A stretch of DNA of 64,000 bases. It comes from Snuella sedimenti. GTDB taxonomy: Bacteria > Bacteroidota > Bacteroidia > Flavobacteriales > Flavobacteriaceae. The position numbers were made by a program, and so were the translations under genes. Shown here piece after piece: positions 43,268 to 52,780 of the stretch; within the stretch, counting starts at the first letter, position 1; every line of letters begins with the position of its first letter. The stretch lies in contig NZ_JAELVQ010000004.1 in assembly GCF_016428595.1 (NCBI RefSeq), positions 62,001 through 126,000 of the forward strand, read 5' to 3'. Under the pieces are notes generated by a model, which was given only the letters and a program-made list of their open reading frames with translations, searched no databases and was not told where the DNA came from.

Positions 43268-46200
43268 ATGATTCAAAAAGTACTAAAATTACTGTTTGTG
43301 TTTTGCTTATTCGGTTTTCAATATGCCGAAGCTCAAACAACAGTAACTGGAGTTGTTACCGACGGTAATAGCGGAGTTCCTCTTGCAGGAGCTAATATTG
43401 TCGAAAAAGGAACCTCGAATGGGGTGTCCACTGATTTTGATGGAAATTATAGTATTAAAGTTTCCAGTCAATCGTCTGTTTTGGTAATTTCTTATGTAGG
43501 TTATGTTGTGCAGGAGATTACTGTCGAAAACCAAACGAAAATTAATGTGTCTTTGGTTGAAGACGCAAGCCAATTAGACGAGGTAGTTGTAACTGCCTTA
43601 GGAATTAAAAAGGAGGCAAAAGCACTTGGTTATTCTGTTGCTAAAGTCGATAGCGAACGTATTCTTGCCAGTGGTACACCTGTTAATGCATTACAGTCAT
43701 TGTATGGAGCAGCTTCTGGTGTTACTGTTGCTGCAACGGCTACGGGGCCTTCTGGGGGGATGAAAATTAACATTCGTAATGCTGTTTCTTTTGATGCAGC
43801 TTCCACTACGAGACCGCTAATTGTTGTAGATGGTATTCCAATTCATGATGAGAATTCAAATATCAGCTATAATGCTAGATCAGGGAGAGATAATGGTACG
43901 GGGATTAATGATATTAACCCTGACGATATCGAATCTGTTCAAATACTTAAAGGAGCCAAAGCATCTGTATTATATGGTAGTGAAGGAGCTAATGGTGTTA
44001 TGTTAATTACAACTAAAACAGGATCTAAAAGTCGTGGACTAGGTGTGTCGTTTTCATTGACGACTACTATGGAAAAAGCAGCATTTTTCCCAGAGTTTCA
44101 AGATCAGTACGGTACTGGTAGAAGTGCCAGTTTAAGTGTGACAGATGATGAAGGCTATTTTCTTGATGAAAATTTGGAAAGAGCCTTGGATCCAGCTGGA
44201 GCGGCATTTGGGCCAAGATTTGATCCCAATGTTAGCTTAAAATGGTGGGATGGGTCGACTAGACCATGGGTCGCCAATAAGGAATCGGTTTACGAGCAAT
44301 TATTTAGAACGGGCTCACAGCAGGTAGCTAATGTTTCTCTAAGTTCAGGTAGTGACAAGGGGTCTGTGCGTTTTTCGTATACGAATACGCAGTATAGCCC
44401 AATAAACTTGGGTGCTAAGTATACCAAAAATGCCTTTAGTATAGCTACTTCGTATGATTTAAATGATTTTATATCTGTAAAATACTCGGGTAATTATTAT
44501 ACAACAGACAACCTTAATGCTTCTTATGCTAGTTCATTTGATGCTCAAGGAGCCAGAGCGAGCTTAGGAGCCTATGCAAGAGACATTGATGTAGATTTGT
44601 TAAGAGGGTCTTTAGTAACTGAAAATGGATATAATTATTTTGCGAATCCAAATTTTAATAGCAATTTTATTTCGCCGGGTAGAGCGTCTGTTGTAGGTAC
44701 GCTTTGGGATTGGACACAAAATGAATCCATTTTTAACCGTGTCCACAGTCTCCAATCGCTAACTGTTGATTTTACGTTTTCTGATAATTTAAGTCTTACT
44801 GTACTAGGAGGTTTAGATAATACTGTTGAACGTAACGAATACAAAGGAAAGCTGCAGGATCCTGCGCTTATAGGTCCTAATAGTGGTTCAGTATATAGGG
44901 ATACGAACAGGATTATCCGTAAAAATTATGGACAGGCTACATTGAACTTTAATACTGAAGTTAATGATTTTAACCTGTCTGGGTTTGTTGGTGGTGTTAT
45001 AAGAAAAAATTATTCTGAATCTAAAGGTGCTGAAAAAATAGGAGGTTTTGTTATTCCTAACTATTTTTCATTTACTAACCTACCTTCTGGTGTACAGCCT
45101 GTTTATAATTTTGATAACGGTGAGGATATTTTATACAGTTTGTTAGGTTCTTTCCAAGTAGATTGGAAAGGTCAGGTATATGTTGAAGCTCAGGCACGTC
45201 AGGATTGGTCATCAATTTTACCTCCAGAAAACAACAGTTATTTTTATCCAGGATTAAGTGCAACATGGATTGCTTCTAATACTTTGGAGTTGCCAGACGC
45301 AGTTAAGTTTTTGAAATTAAGAACATCTTGGGCAGATGTAGGACGTCCGGGGCCACGTTATTTTAGTAATGTGAATCTTGGTGTGTCTGCCTCTGGAGGA
45401 GGCTTTATTTTATCGCCTCCTAGTGACCTTCCTCCAATTGATGATAATTTTGTTCCTAACTTAAAGCCTGAAAGAAAGCGTGAATTTGAAGTAGGTCTTG
45501 AAGGATATTTCTTTGAGAATAGACGTTTGGGGCTTGATTTCTCTGTGTATCATTCTAATACCTACGATCAGATTATGAAAATAACGGCGCCTCCAGGATT
45601 AGGTGTAAACAATATTAGAATTAATGCAGGTGACGTTGCCAACACTGGTTGGGAATTAGGTATTAAGACAAAACCAATTTTTAACAACGATTTCCAATGG
45701 AATCTGGATATGACGTTCTCTGGTAGCAAAACGAAAGTTAAGCGATTAGATGGTGAGTTACAAGGGTTAAATCTTTGGTCAACAAATGGCTTAAATGCTG
45801 TAGCAAGAGTTGGTGGCGAATATGGTTTAATTTATCAACAAAGAGGTTGGCAGCATTATATAAATCCTTCTGATGATAACGATTCCAATAATGGTGAACG
45901 TATTGTAGATAATAGTGGTACACGTTATAGTTATTCTACGAGCAGTAACCGCGTAGTAGGAAAACTATTGCCAGATGTGTTTGGTGGTGTTTTCAGTAGG
46001 TTTAGTTATAAGAACTTCAGTTTAGTGTTGAATATGGATTACTCTTTCGGAGCTACTTTTATTCATGAAGCAGAAACTTATATGATGGCTGCCGGTGTTT
46101 TAAATGAAAGCTTGAAGTATAGAGATGCAGATACAGGTGGTATGGCCTATTATTTAAATGGTAGTACAAAGGTAGCAGGAACAAACCCTAGTGGTCCTAC

Positions 46201-46576
46201 GTATTATGATGGTGTAATGTTAGATGGTGTCAAAGCAGATGGTACACCTAACAATCAAGTTGTTGCGGCACAGGATTACTATTACGATTCTTATTTTTCT
46301 AATGGGTTTTACCCAGAAGATCGTTTGTTTAAAAGTGATTACATTGCTTTACGTAATATAGCCTTAGACTACAGGTTACCAGATTTTTCTAAAAAAATTG
46401 GGTTGAGAGATGTTGTTGTGTCTGTTTTTGCCAACAATGTTGGTTATCTTTACAAGGCAGCTCCAAATACAGTGCCAGAATCTTCTAACGGTACAGGTTG
46501 GTCGGATAGCTCTTATGGAACTACGGCTTTACCTTTACAACGTACATTTGGATTGTCGATTAAAGGCAAAATTTAA
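43268..46576 (+). CDS. SusC/RagA TonB-linked outer-membrane transporter 1
   Basis: A 1102-residue outer-membrane protein. A signal peptide (FGFQYAEA) is followed by a CarboxypepD_reg-like domain (VTDGNSGVPLAGANIVEKGT), a TonB-box-like segment near EVVVTALG, the plug with PLIVVDGIPI and IESVQILKGAKASVLYG, and a long beta-barrel ending in a hydrophobic terminus (LSIKGKI). It imports oligosaccharides with its SusD partner, which starts 17 bp downstream. The first ~125 residues and the leader are closely related to SusC 2; the plug and barrel have diverged, pointing to different cargo. Confidence 0.95.
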   Translation: MIQKVLKLLFVFCLFGFQYAEAQTTVTGVVTDGNSGVPLAGANIVEKGTSNGVSTDFDGNYSIKVSSQSSVLVISYVGYVVQEITVENQTKINVSLVEDASQLDEVVVTALGIKKEAKALGYSVAKVDSERILASGTPVNALQSLYGAASGVTVAATATGPSGGMKINIRNAVSFDAASTTRPLIVVDGIPIHDENSNISYNARSGRDNGTGINDINPDDIESVQILKGAKASVLYGSEGANGVMLITTKTGSKSRGLGVSFSLTTTMEKAAFFPEFQDQYGTGRSASLSVTDDEGYFLDENLERALDPAGAAFGPRFDPNVSLKWWDGSTRPWVANKESVYEQLFRTGSQQVANVSLSSGSDKGSVRFSYTNTQYSPINLGAKYTKNAFSIATSYDLNDFISVKYSGNYYTTDNLNASYASSFDAQGARASLGAYARDIDVDLLRGSLVTENGYNYFANPNFNSNFISPGRASVVGTLWDWTQNESIFNRVHSLQSLTVDFTFSDNLSLTVLGGLDNTVERNEYKGKLQDPALIGPNSGSVYRDTNRIIRKNYGQATLNFNTEVNDFNLSGFVGGVIRKNYSESKGAEKIGGFVIPNYFSFTNLPSGVQPVYNFDNGEDILYSLLGSFQVDWKGQVYVEAQARQDWSSILPPENNSYFYPGLSATWIASNTLELPDAVKFLKLRTSWADVGRPGPRYFSNVNLGVSASGGGFILSPPSDLPPIDDNFVPNLKPERKREFEVGLEGYFFENRRLGLDFSVYHSNTYDQIMKITAPPGLGVNNIRINAGDVANTGWELGIKTKPIFNNDFQWNLDMTFSGSKTKVKRLDGELQGLNLWSTNGLNAVARVGGEYGLIYQQRGWQHYINPSDDNDSNNGERIVDNSGTRYSYSTSSNRVVGKLLPDVFGGVFSRFSYKNFSLVLNMDYSFGATFIHEAETYMMAAGVLNESLKYRDADTGGMAYYLNGSTKVAGTNPSGPTYYDGVMLDGVKADGTPNNQVVAAQDYYYDSYFSNGFYPEDRLFKSDYIALRNIALDYRLPDFSKKIGLRDVVVSVFANNVGYLYKAAPNTVPESSNGTGWSDSSYGTTALPLQRTFGLSIKGKI

Positions 46577-46593
46577 TTAAAAAAAATATCACT

Positions 46594-48579
46594 ATGAAGA
46601 ATTTATTTTTAAGATTGACGCTGTCAATATTAATGGTATTCAGTGCTACTAATTGTAGTGAACTGGAGGATTTGTATCAAGACCCTGATGGATTTTCAAA
46701 GGCTCAGGCAGATGCTGCTGGGGTTAGTATTATTGCAGGGTACTTTACATCACAACTCACTCGAGGGTTTTTCCTAAGAGGAGAATATGGAGCTTCTTAC
46801 CATCAGTTAAGAAGTGGCTCTCGCGTTATGGGAACAGGTGTTCAGCTTTATTATACTACTGCCGATTACGGATTGTCTCTTGTACTTAGGGATGTAGAAA
46901 ATGACTGGGGATCCAATGCTTTTAATCGTACGGTTTTTAATAAGATTAATAGTGACTGGATAAAGCAATATTTATGGGCTCAAAAGGAATATAATAAAAT
47001 TCCAGAGGCGGATCGTACAACAAGTGATGAACTTTATATGCGATTACTTCATATCTTGAAAGCAGTAGCATACCAACGTGCAACCGATTTGTATGATGAG
47101 GTACCCTATTTTCAAACAGGTACAGCAGGAGCTCTAGATGGTGAAAAAGCTGAATGGATCGGTCAGGAAGAAATATATCCAATTATTCTTGAAGAAGCCA
47201 AGGAAATTGAAGCTTACTTAGCGAGTTTACAACTTGGTTCGTCAGAACAGACCTCTTTTTCTCAGCAAGATGTTATTTTTAATGGCAATATCATGCAATG
47301 GAGAAAGTATATCAATTCGCTTCGTTTAAGATGGGCAATGAATGTTAGTGAAGTACAGCCTAGCTTAACGTCTACTGTACTTGCAGAGTTGAATGGAAAA
47401 CCATTGTTTGATCAGGCTGAAGATGTTGCAGGTTTGGCCGATATTGCGATTGTCGAACCTTACAGATTACAAGTAGAATTAGGGATTACCAGAGCATTTA
47501 GAGAACGTGCTGATGAATGTCGTGCTCCTAAACGCTTTTTAGAAGATGTATTGAATTGTGAGCCTATAGAGAAAAGTGCTTTAGTAAATGGAGAGCTGTT
47601 ATATTACTTTGATGGTGATAACTCTGCACAAGGACTAATGGATGGCACGGTTGACCCTAGAGTAGCTTATTTGTTTTCTAAAGATATTTTAGGAAGATAT
47701 GTAGGAGCGGAAACAGGTTGGGATGATGGAAGTGATCCAAATAGCTATTACAGTAAAGCCATGAGGGGTTATTATATTAACCATCCAATTATGACAGATA
47801 TTAGTGTAACTGAAATTACTTTTGGAAAGCCTGGCAATGAAATGACCATAAAGCTAAGTGAAGAGGCTGCTGGAGATTTAACCAAGCGTGAGGCATTTTT
47901 ATTAAAGGCGTTTAGAACGTATTGTTCTCAGTATCAAGATATAGGTTGGACAATTGGAACAGATAGAAATATGATCTCTGAGTATAATGTTCGTCCTCAG
48001 TATAATTTTGATATTCGTTATCCTACCTTACATGCTGTTGAGTCGGAACTTTTATTGGCTGAGGCTGCAGTTAGAGGATTTGGTAGTGGTAATGCTGCCG
48101 ATCATTACAAAAAAGCAATAGAATTATCATGTGCATATTGGTACGATAAAAATGCAAATAATACATACTCACAACAGACTACGCCATCGTTCCCAAGTAA
48201 TATGGATCAATCTAGGATTGATAGAGACCGTCCATCAATGGAGTATAACTCAAGTGCTTATGCCGATTTTGCTGCCCAACAGTTTAATGCTATGACAGAT
48301 CAAGAGAAGGTAAAAGCTATATTCGATCAAATGCAATTGCATTACAATATGTTTAATTTTGAAACACCTTATGCAACAGCACGACGTTTGATTAAATACT
48401 TAGGCGATAACCCTGGTGCGCCTTTTGATACTTTTGCTTGGAAAGAGCGCATGCTGTACAATCCAAATATACAGGCAACCGATCCGGAAGCTTGGGCTCA
48501 AATTAGTCAGCACGATGACTATAATTTACCACTTTGGTTTACGGGACGCCAGACGAAATGGTCGAATGTTCTTGAATAA
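46594..48579 (+). CDS. SusD/RagB-like surface glycan-binding lipoprotein 1
   Basis: A 661-residue lipoprotein (SATNC), longer than a typical SusD-like_2 protein. Helical repeats include YMRLLHILKAVAYQRATDLY and the family-typical MQWRKYINSLRLRWAMN; the C-terminal part has ESELLLAEAAVRGFG. It caps the SusC 1 channel and binds the glycan to be imported. A small lipoprotein follows 28 bp downstream and ends the transcript. Confidence 0.92.
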   Translation: MKNLFLRLTLSILMVFSATNCSELEDLYQDPDGFSKAQADAAGVSIIAGYFTSQLTRGFFLRGEYGASYHQLRSGSRVMGTGVQLYYTTADYGLSLVLRDVENDWGSNAFNRTVFNKINSDWIKQYLWAQKEYNKIPEADRTTSDELYMRLLHILKAVAYQRATDLYDEVPYFQTGTAGALDGEKAEWIGQEEIYPIILEEAKEIEAYLASLQLGSSEQTSFSQQDVIFNGNIMQWRKYINSLRLRWAMNVSEVQPSLTSTVLAELNGKPLFDQAEDVAGLADIAIVEPYRLQVELGITRAFRERADECRAPKRFLEDVLNCEPIEKSALVNGELLYYFDGDNSAQGLMDGTVDPRVAYLFSKDILGRYVGAETGWDDGSDPNSYYSKAMRGYYINHPIMTDISVTEITFGKPGNEMTIKLSEEAAGDLTKREAFLLKAFRTYCSQYQDIGWTIGTDRNMISEYNVRPQYNFDIRYPTLHAVESELLLAEAAVRGFGSGNAADHYKKAIELSCAYWYDKNANNTYSQQTTPSFPSNMDQSRIDRDRPSMEYNSSAYADFAAQQFNAMTDQEKVKAIFDQMQLHYNMFNFETPYATARRLIKYLGDNPGAPFDTFAWKERMLYNPNIQATDPEAWAQISQHDDYNLPLWFTGRQTKWSNVLE

Positions 48580-48607
48580 ATCTTTATTAACATTATAATT
48601 TAGTAAT

Positions 48608-48949
48608 ATGAAAAAAATATTAATATTAATACTTTCGCTTATTTTGTTTGTTTCGTGTAGCAAGAAGAACGATGGTTCAATTGTAGGAACTGCATCAGCA
48701 GGTGGAGGAACTGTTTTATCGGGAATCACTGTTAAATTATACTCGGAGAACACATCATTTCTCAGGGATACTCAAACCGATAGTGAAGGTAACTTTGCGT
48801 TTACTGGTCTTGAGTCAGGCAACTATTATATAGGAGCGACTGTTACAGTAGAGGGCGATGTTTGGGATACAGGGAATAGACCTCGTATTGTATATGTAAG
48901 TGATGAAATTGTTGAAGAAGTTGCTTTAACACTCACACAAAAACAGTAG
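48608..48949 (+). CDS. Small lipoprotein with carboxypeptidase-regulatory-like beta-sandwich
   Basis: A 113-residue lipoprotein (LILFVSC) with one prealbumin-like domain: GTVLSGITVKLYSENTS, QTDSEGNFAFTGLESGNYYI. It is the third gene after SusC 1/SusD 1, the slot often held by an extra surface binding protein, but at this size it is more likely an accessory or anchoring subunit. A hairpin terminator follows. Function unknown. Confidence 0.75.
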   Translation: MKKILILILSLILFVSCSKKNDGSIVGTASAGGGTVLSGITVKLYSENTSFLRDTQTDSEGNFAFTGLESGNYYIGATVTVEGDVWDTGNRPRIVYVSDEIVEEVALTLTQKQ

Positions 48950-48975
48950 ATAGAAAGACTTGATTGTTAATTTTG

Positions 48976-49018
48976 AAAGCTAAGGTTCGATGAGTATTAA
49001 TTATTGACCTTAGCTTTT
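48976..49018 (+). terminator. Hairpin terminator after the first Sus operon
   Basis: Arms AAAGCTAAGGT and ACCTTAGCTTT form an 11-bp perfect stem about 27 bp after the small lipoprotein stop, followed by TTTTAAT. Confidence 0.75.
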
Positions 49019-49199
49019 AATATAAATTGAACTTGTATTAATCATACGATGTCTTGAAATCAAGTTTTAAGTAATTATTACTTCTTTTGTAATAATAGAT
49101 GAATATAAGTTGCGACAACACTATGTAAGGTGTTGTTTTTTGGTTTTAATTAACCTTTAATAATGTGAATCTTCTATGCTAAAGTTCAAGTATGTATTT

Positions 49200-49440
49200 T
49201 CTAGTAAGATTCTGCAAGAATTTTGTACTTCGGCAATCTCAGCGGAACTTTTGAGAAGTGTTTTAAACTTATGAATTTCTTACCTGCTCATCGGTAGACA
49301 TGTTGTCGAAAGCTCTACTGAACCCTTCGGCTTCGCTCAGGACAAACTAAGTCGAAGTACACCAAATCAAGATTTGGCACTCTAACTTACTCAAATTCAT
49401 TATCCAAGACTCAGGGTAAGTAGTTATTTTCTATTATTTT
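49200..49440. repeat. Second copy of the dispersed intergenic repeat
   Basis: GTAAGATTCTGCAAGAATT (from 49204), CTTCGGCTTCGCTCAG and TTATCCAAGA (49400-49409) match elements of the 37708-38102 repeat; TTATCCAAGA is in the opposite orientation. The whole 48950-49659 gap has no gene; it holds the terminator, this repeat, and then the SusC 2 promoter. Confidence 0.55.
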
Positions 49441-49530
49441 ATCGATTTACCTTTTTACTTGCCCTTTAGGCATTTTTTTAGAGCATAACTTTAAAGTTTC
49501 TTTAGGAACAAATAATTCATGTTTAATTAA

Positions 49531-49552
49531 ATTGATCAAACGTTTGATCAAT
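49531..49552. promoter_or_regulatory. Perfect 22-bp palindromic operator upstream of the second SusC
   Basis: ATTGATCAAAC joined to GTTTGATCAAT is a perfect dyad centred on CG, typical of a LacI-family operator. It touches a -7 box at 49552-49559, so a bound protein could directly control the promoter. The in-window LacI operators have a different sequence, so another regulator is likely. Confidence 0.6.
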
Positions 49553-49559
49553 AATTTTG
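49552..49559 (+). promoter_or_regulatory. -7 promoter box for the second Sus operon
   Basis: TAATTTTG fits TAnnTTTG. A TTG at 49532-49534 could serve as the -33 element, though the spacing (17 bp) is slightly short. The leader to the ATG at 49660 is about 90 nt and is conserved with that of SusC 1 (shared TGGTCGAAAAAA and AATTATTAACTCAAAAACTA). Confidence 0.45.
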
Positions 49560-49659
49560 ACAACCTTCAGCATTTCAAGACTGTCGTTGGTCGAAAAAAA
49601 AATAGTTTTTTTCTTTAATTTTTGTTAAATTACTAATTATTAACTCAAAAACTAAACTT

Positions 49660-52600
49660 ATGATTAAAAAAGTACTAAAATTACTGTTAATTTTTTGTTT
49701 GTTCGGTTTTCATTATGCCGAAGCACAAACAACAGTAACGGGAACTGTTACCGATGGTAACAGTGGAATCCCTCTAGCAGGGGCAAACATTATTGAGAAG
49801 GGGACCTCGAATGGGGTGTCTACCGACTTTGATGGAAATTATAGTATAACGATTTCCGATCAATCAACAACACTTGTAATTTCCTATATAGGCTATGTTA
49901 CACAGGAAGTTGCTGTTAATAACCAAACGGTTATTAATGTGTCGTTGGTTGAAGATGCAAGCCAATTGGAAGAAGTCGTTGTAACTGCTTTGGGTATAAA
50001 AAGAAGCACTAAAGCACTTGGTTATTCTTTAACTGAAGTTGGTGGAGAGGAAATTTCTACAGTAAAAACTACTAATGCAATTAATTCTTTGCAAGGGAAA
50101 ATTGCGGGAGTTAGCATTTCTCAAAATGCAACAGGTGCTGCGGGATCCAGTAGAGTGATAATTAGGGGAAACAGTTCATTAACAGGTAACAACCAACCAT
50201 TATATATTGTAGATGGTGTGCCAATAGGTAATAGAAATAATGGTTCTGCCGGTCTATGGGGTGGTTCTGATGGTGGAGATGGGATCTCAAGTCTTAACCC
50301 AGATGATATAGAATCTATAAATGTTCTTAAAGGTGGTGCTGCATCAGCATTATATGGTTCTCGTGCAGCCAATGGAGTTATTATTGTTACGACCAAATCT
50401 GGAAAGGGTCAAGAAGGATTAGGAGTAGAGATTAGTAGTTCTGTGACTTTTGATAACGTAGATACGTCACTTACAGATTATCAAACAGAATATGGGCATG
50501 GTATTCAGGCAAGAAAGCCTGCAAATATTGACGAAGCTAGAGATAATGGGTTGTCATCTTGGGGAGCACGATTGGATGGCAGTAGTGTTGTACAATGGGA
50601 CGGTGAATCAAGACCTTATTCTTATGTTGGTAATAATTTGGATCATTTCTATAGAGTTGGAACGACCTTTATTAATACGTTAGCTTTAACAAATTCATCA
50701 GATAAAATGAATTATAGATTTTCTGCTTCAGACTTAACAAATGAGGATATCATGCCAAATGCAGGATTAAACAGAAAAACTTTTTCATTAAATTCAAGTG
50801 CTATTTTAGCCGATAAGTTGACAACAACAGTGAATGCTAAATACATTATAGAAAATGTTCAAAATAGACCAAGATTGTCTGATGCTCCTGGAAATGCTAA
50901 TTTTACTGTAGCCAATTTACCTGCTAACGTAGATGTTCGTACTATGAATCCAGGTGCAAATGAGGACTTGACAGAGCGAACCTATTCTACTAATACATTT
51001 TCGCAAAATCCATACTTTGCGGCCTATAATTTTAGAAATGAGGATACTAAAAATAGAATTATAGCTAATTCTACATTAAGGTATGATATTACAGATTGGT
51101 TATATGCCCTAGTTAGAGGGGGAGTTGATCATTACACTATTAGAAGAACGGCAGTTGAACCTTTTGGTACAGCATATAAACCCTTGGGAGGAATAAATGA
51201 AACAGAAATACGTTACTCTCAGATTGATGCAGATTTTATGATAGGTGCGGAAAAGGATATTACAGATAAAATTTCTACCGTAGCTGTATTTGGAGCAAAT
51301 AGCAATAGCGTGAAAACTGAACAGTTAAATTTGGGAGGTAATGATTTTATTGTCCCTGGTTTAGAAGATATTGGTAATACATTAACCCAAAGTAGAAGCA
51401 TTAGTGATTTTGGTCAAAGAAAAATAGGCTCGTTATATGGTTCAGTAGAAGTTTCATATGATAATTGGGCTTACCTTACGTTTACAGGAAGAAACGACTG
51501 GTTCTCTACTCTGTCGGCACCTGGGAAAACATCTCCTAATGATGATTTTTATCCTTCAATAAATACAAGTTTAATTCTTTCAGAAGTTTTAGAGATGCCA
51601 GATTTTGTTAACTTCTTAAAGTTAAGAGGAGGCTATTCTGAAGTAGCAGGAGGAGCTCAAGATCCTTATGCTTTATCTTTGACGTATGAAATTTTTGGGA
51701 ACCCTGTAAATGGACAACCTTTAGGACGCGTTAATGGGGGGACTGTACCAAATGCTAACTTAGTGCCCTTCAGTAAAGAAGAAACAGAGATTGGTATAGA
51801 TGCTAGATTGTTTAATAATAGATTATCTTTAGATTTAGCTTATTATTCTAATACAACAACGAATGATATAGTAGATGTTTCAACATCTGTTTTTTCAGGA
51901 TATAATGGGGCAAAAGCTAATTTAGGAAAAATTGAAAATAAAGGTTTTGAATTCTTATTAGGATTCACACCTATAAAAACAGAGGACTTTACATGGTCAG
52001 CTAGTTTTAATGGTGCTCATAATAATGGAAAAATATTAGCTACAAATGAAACTAACTCCGATGTTAATTTAGATGAGCCACGCTCTAGAAATGTTCGTAT
52101 AACGCATATTGTTGGAGAAGCTTATGGAACTATTGTAGGAGTGTCTTATGAAAGAGATAATAATGGTAATATTATTTATGAAATTGACGGAGATGGTGTG
52201 CCTTTAGCAGTTCTTGGAGCACGTAAAATTTTAGGAGAAGGTGTGCCTCCATTAACTTTGGGTTTAAGCAATACATTTAGATATAAAGATTTTAGTTTAA
52301 GCTTTTTAATTGATGGTAAATTTGGGGGGCAAGTTTTCTCTGGAACGAATACATCTCTATATGGTAACGGATTACATAAAGTCACTCTCGAAGGTAGAGA
52401 GAATGGGTTGTCTGTTACAGGAATTGATGTAGATACTGGAAACGAATTTACAACTACTGTTGCACCAGAAAACCTAGCAACTTACTATGGTAGAATTAAT
52501 GATATTGCAGAAGAGTTTGTTGAAGATGCAGATTATATTAAGTTTAGACAGTTAAGTATTGGATATACTTTTCCTAAAAGTATTTTGGAAAATATCTTTT

Positions 52601-52770
52601 TAAAGGATGTCAATATTTCCTTTATAGCTTCTAATTTATTCTATTTGAAAAGAAGTGTAGATAATATTGACCCTGAAAGTGCTTATAATGTTGGAAATTC
52701 TCAAGGGCTTGAATATTTTGGTGTGCCTTCTGCTAGGAGTTATGGATTTAATTTAAATGTTAAGTTTTAA
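49660..52770 (+). CDS. SusC/RagA TonB-linked outer-membrane transporter 2
   Basis: A 1036-residue outer-membrane transporter: signal peptide (FGFHYAEA), CarboxypepD_reg-like domain (VTDGNSGIPLAGANIIEKGT), plug with PLYIVDGVPIG and IESINVLKGGAASALYGSRA, and barrel ending FNLNVKF. The plug has the canonical GSRAANGVIIVTTK sequence, while SusC 1 has GSEGANGVMLITTK. It pairs with the SusD-like gene starting 10 bp downstream. Confidence 0.95.
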   Translation: MIKKVLKLLLIFCLFGFHYAEAQTTVTGTVTDGNSGIPLAGANIIEKGTSNGVSTDFDGNYSITISDQSTTLVISYIGYVTQEVAVNNQTVINVSLVEDASQLEEVVVTALGIKRSTKALGYSLTEVGGEEISTVKTTNAINSLQGKIAGVSISQNATGAAGSSRVIIRGNSSLTGNNQPLYIVDGVPIGNRNNGSAGLWGGSDGGDGISSLNPDDIESINVLKGGAASALYGSRAANGVIIVTTKSGKGQEGLGVEISSSVTFDNVDTSLTDYQTEYGHGIQARKPANIDEARDNGLSSWGARLDGSSVVQWDGESRPYSYVGNNLDHFYRVGTTFINTLALTNSSDKMNYRFSASDLTNEDIMPNAGLNRKTFSLNSSAILADKLTTTVNAKYIIENVQNRPRLSDAPGNANFTVANLPANVDVRTMNPGANEDLTERTYSTNTFSQNPYFAAYNFRNEDTKNRIIANSTLRYDITDWLYALVRGGVDHYTIRRTAVEPFGTAYKPLGGINETEIRYSQIDADFMIGAEKDITDKISTVAVFGANSNSVKTEQLNLGGNDFIVPGLEDIGNTLTQSRSISDFGQRKIGSLYGSVEVSYDNWAYLTFTGRNDWFSTLSAPGKTSPNDDFYPSINTSLILSEVLEMPDFVNFLKLRGGYSEVAGGAQDPYALSLTYEIFGNPVNGQPLGRVNGGTVPNANLVPFSKEETEIGIDARLFNNRLSLDLAYYSNTTTNDIVDVSTSVFSGYNGAKANLGKIENKGFEFLLGFTPIKTEDFTWSASFNGAHNNGKILATNETNSDVNLDEPRSRNVRITHIVGEAYGTIVGVSYERDNNGNIIYEIDGDGVPLAVLGARKILGEGVPPLTLGLSNTFRYKDFSLSFLIDGKFGGQVFSGTNTSLYGNGLHKVTLEGRENGLSVTGIDVDTGNEFTTTVAPENLATYYGRINDIAEEFVEDADYIKFRQLSIGYTFPKSILENIFLKDVNISFIASNLFYLKRSVDNIDPESAYNVGNSQGLEYFGVPSARSYGFNLNVKF

Positions 52771-52780
52771 AAAAAAAGAT

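Noticed and set aside
52757-52780. Earlier ATG start for SusD 2
   Set aside because: It overlaps the SusC 2 end and puts a charged extension before the signal peptide.
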